A DNA stretch of 64,000 bases from Nonomuraea sp. NEAU-A123 (GCF_018603905.1 NZ_JAHFZZ010000033.1:1-64000), one strand, 5' to 3'. Counted from the stretch's first letter, positions 1 to 9,591 are shown. Numbers and translations: made by a program. The notes: generated by a model from the sequence alone, not told the origin.

Positions 1-97
1 CGCCGCTCGAGTACCCCGAAGGGCCTTTCCGCTCGACTTGCATGTGTTAAGCACGCCGCCAGCGTTCGTCCTGAGCCAGGATCAAACTCTCCAAACA
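1..97 (-). rRNA. rrs: 16S ribosomal RNA, 5' end (partial)
   Basis: Read on the minus strand this is the universal 16S start: the 27F-type segment AGAGTTTGATCCTGGCTCAG lies at 71-90, followed by the conserved stretch through AACACATGCAAGTCGAG and the start of variable region V1. The mature 5' end should lie near base 97, by alignment with E. coli position 1. The rest of the gene runs off the left edge. The V1 loop (GGAAAGGCCCTTCGGGG) looks like Streptosporangiaceae; that taxonomic reading is from memory. Confidence 0.97.
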
Positions 98-275
98 ATG
101 TCTGAAGGGAAAGAAATCCCAACCAAATAAAGGAATCCGTCATCCACACCCGAAAGCATGAACATGACGGGGTTGTGCATCATGCACTGGCTTTTAACAC
201 ACTGTTGAGTTCTCAAGAAACGGACGCGTACTCCCTAACCTGCGAGAGGCGCTCATTTCGTCTTCGTTGTGTCTT
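98..275 (-). other. rRNA operon leader (pre-16S 5' spacer)
   Basis: This transcribed leader lies between the predicted rRNA promoter and the mature 16S end. At 205-216 it holds the near-palindromic TTGAGAACTCAA (minus strand), followed by CAGTGTG. This element is widely conserved in actinobacterial rRNA leaders, where it takes part in the pre-16S processing stem and antitermination region. I see no protein gene here. Confidence 0.7.
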
Positions 276-305
276 TATTCTTTCACCAGTCCGTTTTTCT
301 GTCAA
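276..305 (-). promoter_or_regulatory. Putative rRNA operon promoter
   Basis: On the minus strand a perfect -35 hexamer TTGACA (bases 305-300) is followed, after an 18-nt spacer, by AGAATA (281-276) as a -10. It lies about 180 nt upstream of the 16S 5' end, a usual distance for actinobacterial rRNA promoters. Further upstream promoters are possible in 306-550. Confidence 0.6.
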
Positions 306-550
306 ACTGACCGGACTTGCTTAGAATGTCGACCGCCTCTTCAACTTACCATCCCGTAGATCGGGTAGCGAATCGAAGCGACTGCCGCCCGGCACAGCGC
401 AACGCACATCAAAGCCACCGAAGTGGAAGAGGTTGGTTGCGCCACACCCTGGCGGCTTCTAAAGATTAGCAGCGCCTCCGACCACTCGAGACGCCTTCAC
501 TCCGATCAACGGCCACAGAACGATCACGGCCAGGAACATAGACTCCCCAC
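306..550. other. Intergenic region between rrn operon and ptrB
   Basis: Together with the leader this gives a 450-bp stretch without a gene. It separates the divergent rrn operon from the peptidase gene. It is less GC-rich than its surroundings, as expected for rRNA upstream sequence, and probably carries more rRNA promoters and the peptidase promoter. I could not assign either with confidence. Confidence 0.4.
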
Positions 551-2599
551 GTGAGCAGCAACACACCGCCTGTGGCGAAGAAATCACCAACTGAGCGCAC
601 CCATCACGGCGACACCGTGATCGACGAGTACGCCTGGCTTACCAATAAGGACGATCCCGACACGATCGCCTACCTGGAGGCGGAGAACGCGTTCCTCCAA
701 CACCAGACCGCTCACCTCGGCGACCTCCAGGAGCAGGTCTTCCAGGAGATCAAGGGGCGCACCCAGGAGACCGACCTGTCGGTGCCGAGCCGCAAGGGCG
801 CCTGGTGGTACTTCAGCCGCACCGAGGAGGGCAAGCAGTACGCCGTCTCCTGCCGCGTGCCCGCGGACGGCGAGACCCCGCCGGCGGTCACCCCGGGCGA
901 GCGACTCGACAAGGAGCAGGTCCTCCTCGACGGCAACGAGCTGGCGGGCGACAGCCCGTTCTTCTCCGTCGGCACCAGCGCCATGACCCCCGACGGGACA
1001 CTGCTGGCCTACTCCACCGACTACAAGGGCGACGAGCGCTTCACGCTGAGGTTCAAGAACCTCGAGACCGGGGAGCTGCTCGACGACGAGATCGAGAACG
1101 TCTTCTACGGCGGCGCCTGGTCGGCCGACGGGTCGGCGTTCTTCTACACGCGCGTCGACGACGCCTGGCGCCCGTTCCAGGTCTACCGGCACACGCTCGG
1201 CACGCGCGACGACGTCCTGGTCTATGAGGAGGCCGACGAGCGCTACTGGGTCGGCATCGGGCTCACCCGCAGCGAGAAGTACCTCGTGCTCGGCGCGGGC
1301 AGCAAGATCTCCAGCGAGGTGCGGATCCTCGACGCGAACGACCCGACAGGCGAGTTCCAGGTCGTCCGCCCCAGGAAGACAGGTGTCGAGTACGGACTCG
1401 AGCACGCCGGTGACTTCTTCTACGTGCTCCACAACGAGAACGCCGAGAACTTCGAGCTGGCCACCGCCCCGCTCGACGATCCCGGCACCTGGGCGCCGCT
1501 GATCGCCCACAGCACCGACACCAGGCTCCTGGAGATCGACGCGTTCGCCGGCCACGCCGTCGTCCACTTCCGCCGCGACGGGCTGACCGGCATCCGCGTC
1601 CTGCCGTACGAGGGCGCCGAATACGAGATCGAGTTCCCCGAGCCGCTCTACGACGTCGGCCCCGCGGGCAACCCGGAGTTCAGCACCGGCCGGCTCAGGC
1701 TCGCCTACACCAGCATGATCACCCCGGCCAGCGTCTACGACTACGACCTGGCCACCCACGAGCTGATCCTGCTCAAGCAGCGCCCGGTCCTGGGCGGCTA
1801 CGACCCGGCTGACTACGAGCAGTTCCGCGAGTGGGCCACCGCCGAGGACGGCACGCGGGTGCCGATCTCCCTCGTCAAGCGCAAGGACACCGCCAAGCCA
1901 GCCCCCACCGTCCTGTACGGCTACGGCAGCTACGAGACCTCCATCGACCCCGGCTTCTCGGTCCCCAGGCTCTCCCTGCTCGACCGCGGTTTCATCTTCG
2001 CCGTGGCGCACATCAGGGGCGGCGGCGAGATGGGCCGCCGCTGGTACGAGGAGGGCAAGCTCACCAGGAAGAAGAACACCTTCACCGACTTCGTCGCGGC
2101 GGCCAGGCATCTGAAGGAGTCGGGCTGGAGCGAGCGGGTCATCGCCAGGGGCGGCTCGGCCGGCGGCCTGCTGATGGGCGCGGTGGCGAACCTGGCGCCG
2201 GAGGAGTTCGCGGGTGTGGTGGCCGAGGTGCCGTTCGTCGACGCGCTCAACACGATCCTCGACCCGTCGCTGCCACTGACTGTGATCGAATGGGACGAGT
2301 GGGGCGACCCCCTGCACAATCCCGATGTCTACGCGTATATGAAGAGCTACACACCGTACGAGAACGTCGACGGCCGCCCGTACCCGCCGATTCTCGCGAT
2401 CACCAGCCTGAACGACACCCGGGTCATGTACCACGAGCCCGCGAAGTGGATCGCCAGGCTCCGGGCGACGGCCAACGGCGGGCCGTTCCTGCTGAAGACG
2501 GAAATGGGAGCGGGACACGGCGGCCGGAGCGGACGCTACGACGCCTGGCGCGAAGAGGCCTTCGCGCTCTCCTGGATCATCGAGAGGGGCACCGCATGA
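551..2599 (+). CDS. ptrB: Oligopeptidase B (S9A family serine peptidase)
   Basis: A 682-residue cytosolic prolyl-oligopeptidase-fold enzyme that cleaves short peptides after basic residues. The N-terminal ~400 residues form the beta-propeller that filters substrate size; the C-terminal part is an alpha/beta hydrolase. The triad is visible as Ser536 in GGSAGG, Asp622 in LNDTRV and His656 in GAGHGG. The segments GEMGRRWYEEGK and VPFVDALNTILDPSLPLT are typical of oligopeptidase B rather than prolyl oligopeptidase. Start is GTG at 551. The stop overlaps the next start (ATGA), so the two genes are translationally coupled. Confidence 0.93.
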   Translation: MSSNTPPVAKKSPTERTHHGDTVIDEYAWLTNKDDPDTIAYLEAENAFLQHQTAHLGDLQEQVFQEIKGRTQETDLSVPSRKGAWWYFSRTEEGKQYAVSCRVPADGETPPAVTPGERLDKEQVLLDGNELAGDSPFFSVGTSAMTPDGTLLAYSTDYKGDERFTLRFKNLETGELLDDEIENVFYGGAWSADGSAFFYTRVDDAWRPFQVYRHTLGTRDDVLVYEEADERYWVGIGLTRSEKYLVLGAGSKISSEVRILDANDPTGEFQVVRPRKTGVEYGLEHAGDFFYVLHNENAENFELATAPLDDPGTWAPLIAHSTDTRLLEIDAFAGHAVVHFRRDGLTGIRVLPYEGAEYEIEFPEPLYDVGPAGNPEFSTGRLRLAYTSMITPASVYDYDLATHELILLKQRPVLGGYDPADYEQFREWATAEDGTRVPISLVKRKDTAKPAPTVLYGYGSYETSIDPGFSVPRLSLLDRGFIFAVAHIRGGGEMGRRWYEEGKLTRKKNTFTDFVAAARHLKESGWSERVIARGGSAGGLLMGAVANLAPEEFAGVVAEVPFVDALNTILDPSLPLTVIEWDEWGDPLHNPDVYAYMKSYTPYENVDGRPYPPILAITSLNDTRVMYHEPAKWIARLRATANGGPFLLKTEMGAGHGGRSGRYDAWREEAFALSWIIERGTA

Positions 2600-3594
2600 C
2601 CTACCAACCGGACGACAACCGTTACGAGCGCCAGCCGTACAACCGCAGCGGGAGGAGCGGCCTCAAGTTGCCGGCCGTCTCGCTCGGCCTGTGGCACAAC
2701 TTCGGCGACAACCGGCCGATCGACAACTCGCGGGCGATCCTGCGGCGGGCGTTCGACCTGGGCGTCACGCACTTCGACCTGGCCAACAACTACGGCGTGC
2801 CGTACGGCTCGGCGGAGCGGAACTTCGGCGGGATCTTCCGCGAGGACTTCGCCGGCTACCGGGACGAGCTGGTCATCTCCACCAAGGCCGGGTACGACAT
2901 GTGGCCGGGGCCGTACGGCGAGTGGGGTTCGCGCAAGTACGTGCTCGCCAGTCTCGACCAGTCGCTGGGGCGGATGGGGCTCGACTACGTCGACATCTTC
3001 TACAGCCACCGGCCCGATCCCGAGACGCCGCTGGAGGAGACGATGGGCGCGCTGGACCGGGCGGTGCGCTCGGGCAAGGCGCTGTACGCGGGGATCTCCA
3101 ACTACTCCGCCGAGCAGACCGCGCAGGCCGCGCGGATCATGGCGGAGCTGGGCACGCCGCTGCTCATCCACCAGCCGTCCTACTCGATGATCAACCGCTG
3201 GATCGAGGACGGGCTGCTCGACGTGCTGGAGGAGGCGGGCATGGGGTGCATCGTGTACTCACCGCTCGCGCAGGGGCTGCTGACCGACCGCTACCTCGAC
3301 GGCGTGCCCGCCGACTCGCGGGCGGCGACCAGCAGGTTCCTGAGTGCCGACCGGATCGACCGCGATCTGGCGCGCGACCTCAACGAGATCGCCGGGAGCC
3401 GCGGCCAGTCGCTGGCGCAGATGGCGCTGTCGTGGGCGATCAGGGATCCGCGGGTGACCAGCGTGCTGATCGGCGCGAGCAGCGTGAAGCAGTTGGAGGA
3501 CAACGTGGCCTGCGTCGACGGCCCGGCGTTCACTCAGGACGAGCTCGACGCCATCGACAAGATCACAGGGCCTCGTGCCGCTGGAGGTAGGTGA
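2596..3594 (+). CDS. Aldo/keto reductase, YghZ/Kv-beta type
   Basis: A 332-residue NADPH-dependent oxidoreductase of the TIM-barrel aldo/keto reductase superfamily. The catalytic tetrad is visible: Asp and Tyr in HFDLANNYG, Lys in ISTKAGY and His in FYSHRPD. Features such as YGSAERNFG, SNYSAEQ and GCIVYSPLAQGLLT place it near L-glyceraldehyde-3-phosphate reductase (YghZ) and Kv channel beta subunits. The ATG overlaps the stop of the oligopeptidase gene, so the two form an operon. The 3' end overlaps the convergent flippase-like gene by 32 bp. Confidence 0.9.
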   Translation: MTYQPDDNRYERQPYNRSGRSGLKLPAVSLGLWHNFGDNRPIDNSRAILRRAFDLGVTHFDLANNYGVPYGSAERNFGGIFREDFAGYRDELVISTKAGYDMWPGPYGEWGSRKYVLASLDQSLGRMGLDYVDIFYSHRPDPETPLEETMGALDRAVRSGKALYAGISNYSAEQTAQAARIMAELGTPLLIHQPSYSMINRWIEDGLLDVLEEAGMGCIVYSPLAQGLLTDRYLDGVPADSRAATSRFLSADRIDRDLARDLNEIAGSRGQSLAQMALSWAIRDPRVTSVLIGASSVKQLEDNVACVDGPAFTQDELDAIDKITGPRAAGGR

Positions 3595-6103
3595 AGGCGG
3601 CCCAGCCCGGCAGCACCGGCAGCCAGAACGTGAGCAGCCGGTGCAGCAGCACGGCCGACGTGGCCAGCTCGGCGGGAAGTCCGGCCACGGTCAGACCCAG
3701 CGTGAGCGCCCCCTCGACCGCGCCCAGGCCACCAGGTGTGGGCGCGGCCGAGCCGATCGCGTTGGCCGTGAGGTAGACGACGGCGACGGTGGTGAAGCCG
3801 ATCTCGCCGCCGAAGGCCTCGACGCAGGCGTCGAGGCAGACGACGAACGCGAGGGTGATCATCAGCGTGCCCGCACAGGCCTCGATCATCTTGCGCGGCG
3901 ACTGCAGCACGTCGAGCAGCCGGGGCAGCACGTTGGCGAACAGCGCGTGCATCCGCCCGGTGATGAACCGGCGCAGCGGCGGCACCCCGAACAGCACCAC
4001 GACCAGCACCGCCACCGCCAGCATCACCACGACCAGCCCGCGTGACGGGCTGAACGCGGTGGCGGTGTTGGACCCGGTGATGTAGGCGAACAGCAGCAGC
4101 AGCGCGATGTGGAAGACCATCATGCTGAGCTGCGAGGCACCCACGCTGGCCACCGCGAGCGCCGGCGAGATGCCGCGCTTCTGCAGGTAGCGGGTGTTGA
4201 TCGCGACACCGCCGACGGCGGCGGGCGTGACCAGCTTGACGAACGAGGCCGCGAACTGGACGAGCACCGTGCGCCAGAGCGGCAGGTGCTCGGGCACGAA
4301 GCCCCTGAGCATCAGCCCGGCGGCCACGAAGCTGATGAACGAGGCGACCAGCGCCAGCCCCGACCAGGCCCAGTTGGCGGTGGTGATGACCCGCATCAGG
4401 TTGACCTGGCTGAGCTGCGACAGCAGGAAGTAGGCGGCCAGCGTGCTGGCGATGATCGTGACCAGGGTGCGGGGCCGGAACCGCTCCAGCCGGATCTCCT
4501 CGACCTTGCCCTGCGGCTTGAGCGCGACGATGTGCTCGCGGAGCGCGGCGAGCGCGCCCTTGTCCTTCGACAGCGCCGATCGTGTCTCACGGGTGAGGGC
4601 GATGCGCTGGAGCAGGGGCATCGCGGCGGCCAGCGCGTCGGGACCCATGATGGCGGCGGCGGCCCTGACGGACCGCTCGGCGCCGACGCGTAGCGCCAGG
4701 TAGGTGAGCAACTGCGCGACGTCGAGCCGGAGCAGCAGGTCGCCGGCGGCGATCTCGCCGCTGCGGGCGTCGGTGAGCACGACCCGGCCGGCCGGATCGA
4801 GCTGGATGCTGTCGCCGGTCAGCCGCCGGTGCGCGAGCCGCTGGATCTGCAGCAGCGCGACCTGTTCCCAGATCTGCGCGAGCAGGTCGTCGTCGATGTC
4901 GGCGTCGGGCACGTCGTCGAGCGGGCGCGTCTCGAGGTGCTCGTAGGCGAGCAGCGCGGCCTCGGTGCCGATCTCGCTGGTGCCGAGCAGGCGCGGCGTG
5001 CTCGCGCCCGCCGCCTGCGCGGCGTAGGCCATGAGCGCCTCGCGCTCCAGCTCGGCGCGGAGCGACCTGATCGCCCTGCGCCTGGTCTCGGAGTTGAGCC
5101 GGATCCGCCGCCAGAGCCGGTACGGCAGGCCGGCGACCTGCCGGTCGCGGTCGAGCACGGTGACGTCGAGGCGGCTGGCGTCCTTGAGCCCGATGGCGTA
5201 GCGGCGGCTGCCCTGGTGGTCGTCGTCGATGCGGCGGGCCGAGACCGGGGAGAAGGAGAGCTTGCGGAGGGCGGCGATGACCGCGTTGCCGGGCGGCCTG
5301 GTGTTGGGGCTGCCCACGCCGTACAGGGTGCCGTAGCCCACGGCCATGCCGACCAGGACGGGCACGATCGCTCCCGGCAGTGTGATCTGCCGGCCCGAGA
5401 AGAGCGCGAAGATGTCGAGCGCGATCACCGTCCACATGAGCATGCGCCAGGTGGGGCGGCGCGAGATGCGCACGGCGGTGGCGTAGGCGACCACCGAGGT
5501 GAGCAGCGTGTTGAGCGGCTCGATGGACCGCCCGCCGGTCAGCAGCATGCGCAGGTCCTCGGCGCTGCCCCCGATCAGCCACTGGCCGAGCAGGAACGAG
5601 CCGACCATGCCGATGATCGCGGCGATCAGGCCCTCGGCGACGCGCAGGCCGTCGCGGTGGAAGACGCGCTCGACGGCGAAGGCCACCGGCACGATGAGCA
5701 CGGCCGCGCCGCCGAGGAACGTCGCGACGCGGCTGAGCAGATCGGGGACGAGGGTGGTGCCCTCCTTGACGTCCGCTTCGAGGCCGTTGAGCGTCTGCTT
5801 GGCGACCAGGGCGACCAGGACGACAGCGGCGAGCACGAGCAGCGTGCTGAGGAAGCGCAGCAGGTCCGAGGGCCGGCGCAGGCGCTGCGGCAGCAGCGGC
5901 TCGACTACGTAGACGTCCGGGTGAGCGCGCGCTTCGTCCACGGCTGGATCCCCCTCCGCGAGGTCCTCCGCGTCATCACGTTCCCTGATTTCGGCCACCG
6001 ACAGAGATTCTGCACCTTCCCGACCGACCGTACGATCTCTGGGTCCCGTCAATCCTTCACCTTTGATTTCTACCGCGAGTCGGAGCCTGCCGTGGCGTCC
6101 CAT
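3563..6103 (-). CDS. Flippase-like membrane protein with internal kinase-like domain (UPF0104/LPG synthase TM family)
   Basis: About 846 residues. After a cytosolic acidic N-terminus there is a first block of membrane segments (starting near LLRFLSTLLVLAAVVLVALV). A soluble domain follows that resembles an aminoglycoside-phosphotransferase/ABC1 kinase: it has AHRRLTGDSI in the place of the catalytic loop and LTDARSG in the place of DFG. The C-terminal half is the eight-helix UPF0104 module (lysylphosphatidylglycerol synthase transmembrane region, TIGR00374). Known relatives move or flip lipids; the substrate here is unknown. Start is uncertain: ATG at 6103 lacks a clear ribosome site, and a TTG about 50 bp downstream has AAAGG 7 nt before it. 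Confidence 0.8.
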   Translation of the reverse strand: MGRHGRLRLAVEIKGEGLTGPRDRTVGREGAESLSVAEIRERDDAEDLAEGDPAVDEARAHPDVYVVEPLLPQRLRRPSDLLRFLSTLLVLAAVVLVALVAKQTLNGLEADVKEGTTLVPDLLSRVATFLGGAAVLIVPVAFAVERVFHRDGLRVAEGLIAAIIGMVGSFLLGQWLIGGSAEDLRMLLTGGRSIEPLNTLLTSVVAYATAVRISRRPTWRMLMWTVIALDIFALFSGRQITLPGAIVPVLVGMAVGYGTLYGVGSPNTRPPGNAVIAALRKLSFSPVSARRIDDDHQGSRRYAIGLKDASRLDVTVLDRDRQVAGLPYRLWRRIRLNSETRRRAIRSLRAELEREALMAYAAQAAGASTPRLLGTSEIGTEAALLAYEHLETRPLDDVPDADIDDDLLAQIWEQVALLQIQRLAHRRLTGDSIQLDPAGRVVLTDARSGEIAAGDLLLRLDVAQLLTYLALRVGAERSVRAAAAIMGPDALAAAMPLLQRIALTRETRSALSKDKGALAALREHIVALKPQGKVEEIRLERFRPRTLVTIIASTLAAYFLLSQLSQVNLMRVITTANWAWSGLALVASFISFVAAGLMLRGFVPEHLPLWRTVLVQFAASFVKLVTPAAVGGVAINTRYLQKRGISPALAVASVGASQLSMMVFHIALLLLFAYITGSNTATAFSPSRGLVVVMLAVAVLVVVLFGVPPLRRFITGRMHALFANVLPRLLDVLQSPRKMIEACAGTLMITLAFVVCLDACVEAFGGEIGFTTVAVVYLTANAIGSAAPTPGGLGAVEGALTLGLTVAGLPAELATSAVLLHRLLTFWLPVLPGWAAFTYLQRHEAL

Positions 6104-6137
6104 AAGGCCCGGTGGAGTGGCACGTAAGCTGTGTCGC

Positions 6138-8153
6138 ATGTCGGGTGAATTGAGGGTTTTGGGGGCATGTCCTCTGGACTGCCCAGATACCTGCTCTTGG
6201 ATCGTCACCGTCGAGGACGGCAAGGCCGTGAAGATGCGCGGCAACCCGGAGCAGCCCTACACCAGGGGCGCGCTCTGTGTGAAGGTCAACCGGTATCTGG
6301 AGCACACCCAGGCGAACGACCGCATTCTGTACCCGCTCCGCCGTACCGGGCCCAAGGGGTCGGGGCAGTTCGAGCGCATCACCTGGGACGAGGCGTTCGA
6401 CGAGATCGGGACCAGACTGCGGAGCATAGTCGACGAGCACGGCGGCGAGGCGATCTGGCCGTACGTGGGCACGGGCTCGCTCGGCTACATCCAGGGCGCC
6501 GAGGGCGTCGCCGGGCGCCGGTTCTGGAACATGCTCGGCGCGTCCAAGCACTGGCTGAACATCTGCGCCACGGCCGGCGGCGCCGGGCTGACCCTGACCA
6601 ACGGCACGCCCGCCGGCATGGACCCCGAGGACCTCGCGCTGTCCAAGCTGATCCTGCTGTGGGGCACGAACACGCTGACCAGCGGGCATCACCTGTGGAA
6701 GTTCATCCAGGACGCCCGCGCCGCCGGCGCCCACGTGGTGGCCATCGACCCGATCCGCACCAGGACCGCCGACCAGGCGGACCAGCACCTGGCGATCAGG
6801 CCGGGCACCGACGCCGTCCTCGCGCTGGCGCTGCTGAACGTGGTGCTCGCCGAGGGCGCCCAGGACGAGGAGTTCCTCGCCGAGCACACCGCCGGCTGGG
6901 AGTCCTTCCGCGAGGAGATCCTGGACTACCCCGTCGAGCGGGCCGCGGAGATCACCGGCATTCCCGCCGCGGACATCCGCGAGCTCGGGATGCGGGTCGC
7001 GCACACCCGGCCGACCGCGATCCGGGCCACGATGGGCATCCAGCGGCACGCGGGCGGCGGCACCGCGCTGCGGACGATCGGCGCGATCCCCGGTGTGACC
7101 GGTGACTGGCGCCACCCGGGCGGGGGCGTGGCCTACTCCACCAGCGGCCACGTGCACCTCGACATCGACACTCGCGACGACCTGCTGACCAAGCCCGTCC
7201 GTACGCTGACCATGACCCGGCTGGCCTCCGAGCTGGATTCGGTGAAGTGCCTCTGGGTCTACGCCGCCAACCCGGTCGGCTCGACCTCCGACACCAACCG
7301 GATCAGGCGGCAACTGGCCCGCGAGGACCTGTTCACCGTGGTCATGGAGCACTTCCCCACCGACACGGTCGACTACGCCGACATCGTGCTCCCCGCGACC
7401 ATGCAGACCGAGCACATGGACCTGCACGCGGGATACGGCCATCTCTACCTCCTCTGGAACGAGCCCGCCGTGGCGCCGCCCGGCGAGTGCCTGTCCACCG
7501 CCGAGACGTTCCGCCGCCTGGCCGCGCACATGGGCATGACGGAGCCGTCGCTGTACGACTCCGACCTGGAGCTGGCCGAGCAACTGCTGAGCAGCGGCCA
7601 CCCGTCACTGGAGGGCGTCACGCTGGACCGGCTGCGCAAGGAGGGCTGGGTGCGGATGAACTACCCCCGGCCGTTCACCCCGTTCGCCGACGGCTTCCCC
7701 ACCGCCTCGGGGCGGCTCCGCTTCCCGCCGCACGGCAAGGCGTACGTGCCGTCCCATTCCCTGCGTACGGCCGGCACCTCGCCGTACCCGCTGACCCTGG
7801 TGACACCGGCGGCGCACACCTTCCTCAACACGATCTTCGGCAACAACCCTGAGCTCAGGCGCCGGGCCAAGGACCCCGTGGTGCTGGTCAACCCGGCCGA
7901 CGCCGAGGCGCGCGGGCTGGTGAGCGGGCAGCGGGTGCGGGTGCACAACGAGGGCGGCGAGTTCCTGGCCGACGTGGAGGTGAGCGACCGGGTGGCGCGT
8001 GGCGTGGTGGCCTCGCCCAAGGGGAGCTGGCCCAAGCACAACCCCGGCGGCGCGAACCCCAACGCGGTCGTGGCCGAACGCGACGCCGACATGGGCCGGG
8101 GCCCCTCCTACCACGACAACCTGGTCGAGGTCAGCCCTTGTGCCGGTCCATGA
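6138..8153 (+). CDS. Molybdopterin-dependent oxidoreductase (formate dehydrogenase/BisC-like)
   Basis: A 671-residue member of the DMSO-reductase superfamily. Cys11, Cys15, Cys19 and Cys47 form the N-terminal [4Fe-4S] motif. The molybdopterin-binding domains follow, and the C-terminal dinucleotide-binding barrel is recognisable from NPADAEARGLVSGQRVRV to the end. The family opening CPLDCPDTCSW is typical of a cytosolic actinobacterial group whose substrate is not established. No Tat or Sec signal is visible. I chose ATG 6138 because the family motif begins ten residues later; the upstream in-frame extension overlaps the divergent gene's start region. No partner subunits or Mo-cofactor genes are adjacent. 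Confidence 0.87.
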   Translation: MSGELRVLGACPLDCPDTCSWIVTVEDGKAVKMRGNPEQPYTRGALCVKVNRYLEHTQANDRILYPLRRTGPKGSGQFERITWDEAFDEIGTRLRSIVDEHGGEAIWPYVGTGSLGYIQGAEGVAGRRFWNMLGASKHWLNICATAGGAGLTLTNGTPAGMDPEDLALSKLILLWGTNTLTSGHHLWKFIQDARAAGAHVVAIDPIRTRTADQADQHLAIRPGTDAVLALALLNVVLAEGAQDEEFLAEHTAGWESFREEILDYPVERAAEITGIPAADIRELGMRVAHTRPTAIRATMGIQRHAGGGTALRTIGAIPGVTGDWRHPGGGVAYSTSGHVHLDIDTRDDLLTKPVRTLTMTRLASELDSVKCLWVYAANPVGSTSDTNRIRRQLAREDLFTVVMEHFPTDTVDYADIVLPATMQTEHMDLHAGYGHLYLLWNEPAVAPPGECLSTAETFRRLAAHMGMTEPSLYDSDLELAEQLLSSGHPSLEGVTLDRLRKEGWVRMNYPRPFTPFADGFPTASGRLRFPPHGKAYVPSHSLRTAGTSPYPLTLVTPAAHTFLNTIFGNNPELRRRAKDPVVLVNPADAEARGLVSGQRVRVHNEGGEFLADVEVSDRVARGVVASPKGSWPKHNPGGANPNAVVAERDADMGRGPSYHDNLVEVSPCAGP

Positions 8154-8157
8154 TCGA

Positions 8158-8616
8158 TCAGCTCAGTGAGAGCTTGTAGCCCTCGTGCGAGGCCTTGAAG
8201 CCGAGCGAGTCGTAGAACCGGTGCGCGTCGGTGCGCGACTTGTCCGAGGTGAGCTGGACGATCGCGCAGGCCCGGGCGCGCGCCCGGTCGATCGCCCAGC
8301 GCATCATCTCCCGGCCCAGCCCCTGGCCCCGGGTCGTGGCGTCGACCCTGACGGCCTCGATCTGGCAGCGCTCGGCGCCGAGCCGCGAGAGCCCGGCCAG
8401 GTAGGTGAGCTGCATCGTCCCCAGGATCTTGCCCTCCCGCTCGGCGACGATCAGCTCGTCGTACGGGTTGGCGTCGATCCGCGCGAAGGCCGCCAGGTAC
8501 CGCTCATCGGCCGGATCTCCCTCGCGCTGGGCGCCGAGCGGGTCGTCGGCCAGCATCGCCACGACGGCGGGCACATCATCGGCGCGAGCAGGGCGGATCA
8601 TCCAGATTTCGTCCAT
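8158..8616 (-). CDS. GNAT family N-acetyltransferase
   Basis: A 152-residue acetyl-CoA-dependent acyltransferase. Motif A is clear: IEAVRVDATTRGQGLGREMM, with the acetyl-CoA pyrophosphate loop RGQGLG. The ending RTDAHRFYDSLGFKASHEGY is the usual GNAT C-terminus. The substrate cannot be inferred. It ends five bases beyond the stop of the convergent molybdoenzyme gene and is divergent from the quinone reductase. Confidence 0.88.
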   Translation of the reverse strand: MDEIWMIRPARADDVPAVVAMLADDPLGAQREGDPADERYLAAFARIDANPYDELIVAEREGKILGTMQLTYLAGLSRLGAERCQIEAVRVDATTRGQGLGREMMRWAIDRARARACAIVQLTSDKSRTDAHRFYDSLGFKASHEGYKLSLS

Positions 8617-8673
8617 GCCCGAATCATGCCGGACCGCTTGCCAGAATGATGTTCTATCGGTGAGGCTGTCCGG

Positions 8674-9591
8674 ATGAAGGCAGTCGTCTGCACCGAGTAC
8701 GGCAAGCCGGTCGAGCTCGTCGAGCGGCCCGATCCCGTCGCGGGTCCCGGCCAAGTAGTGGTCGAGGTCGAGGCGGCCGGTGTCAACTACGTCGACGGGC
8801 TGATGGTCGGCGGCACCTACCAGATAAGGCCGCCGCTGCCGTTCACGCCGGGGTACGAGGTGGCCGGGCGGCTGGCCGACGGCACCAGGGTCCTCGCCAT
8901 CACCGGGATCGGCGGCTACGCGACGCACGTGGTCGTTGCGGAGTCGCAGGCCGTACCCCTGCCGGAGGGCTTCGATCCGCGGACGGCGGCCGCGTTCGCG
9001 CAGAGCTACTGCACGGCCAGGTACGCGCTCAAGGAGCGCGCCGGGCTGCGGCACGGCGAGCGGGTGCTGGTGCTCGGCGCGGGCGGTGGAGTGGGGCTGG
9101 CCGCGATCCAGGTGGCCGGGGCGATGGGGGCCACCGTGCTGGCGGCCGCGTCCACGCCGGAGAAGCGCGAGCGCGCGGCGCGGGCCGGGGCGGACGAGGT
9201 CATCGGCTACGAGGGGCTGAAGGCCGCCGCCAGGCGCTGGGGCGTGGACGTGGTGGTGGACCCCGTAGGGGGCGAACTGTCCGAGGAGGCGCTGCGCTCG
9301 CTGCGCGAAGGCGGGCGGCTCCTGGTCGTCGGCTTCGCCGGGGGCGGCATTCCGCGGCTGCCCGCCAACCAGGTGCTGCTGCGTAACCGGGCGGTGGTGG
9401 GGGTGGATTGGGGCGCGTGGTCGATGAGCCACGCGGCCGCCAACCGGCTGATGCTCCAGGAGCTTCTCACGATGCCCGGGATCGACCCGGCACCACCGGA
9501 GGCCAGGCCCCTGGAGGAGGCCGGGCGGGCGATGGACGACCTGATCAACCGCCGGGTCACTGGGAAGATCGTGCTCGTCCCTGCATCGTGA
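8674..9591 (+). CDS. NADPH:quinone reductase, zinc-independent MDR family
   Basis: A 305-residue medium-chain reductase of the quinone oxidoreductase (QOR) branch. It has the N-terminal GroES-like domain (AGVNYVDGLMVGGTY), the Rossmann glycine motif LVLGAGGGVGLAAIQVA near residues 130-150, and ends LINRRVTGKIVLVP as in QOR-type enzymes. No zinc-binding Cys set is present. It probably reduces quinones or enoyl substrates with NADPH. Its 3' end overlaps the convergent small membrane-protein gene by 35 bp. Confidence 0.88.
   Translation: MKAVVCTEYGKPVELVERPDPVAGPGQVVVEVEAAGVNYVDGLMVGGTYQIRPPLPFTPGYEVAGRLADGTRVLAITGIGGYATHVVVAESQAVPLPEGFDPRTAAAFAQSYCTARYALKERAGLRHGERVLVLGAGGGVGLAAIQVAGAMGATVLAAASTPEKRERAARAGADEVIGYEGLKAAARRWGVDVVVDPVGGELSEEALRSLREGGRLLVVGFAGGGIPRLPANQVLLRNRAVVGVDWGAWSMSHAAANRLMLQELLTMPGIDPAPPEARPLEEAGRAMDDLINRRVTGKIVLVPAS

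Noticed and set aside
1..550. tRNA or phage attachment site near the rRNA operon
   Set aside because: No cloverleaf, no repeats flanking mobile genes, and no integrase.
584..2518. Long open frame antisense to oligopeptidase B
   Set aside because: The translation is Arg/Gly/Val/Asp-rich without domains; it mirrors GC-rich codon structure of the real gene, which has an intact catalytic triad.
4829..6127. Long open frame opposite the flippase-like gene
   Set aside because: Low-complexity, no recognisable family; the membrane protein on the other strand explains the sequence.
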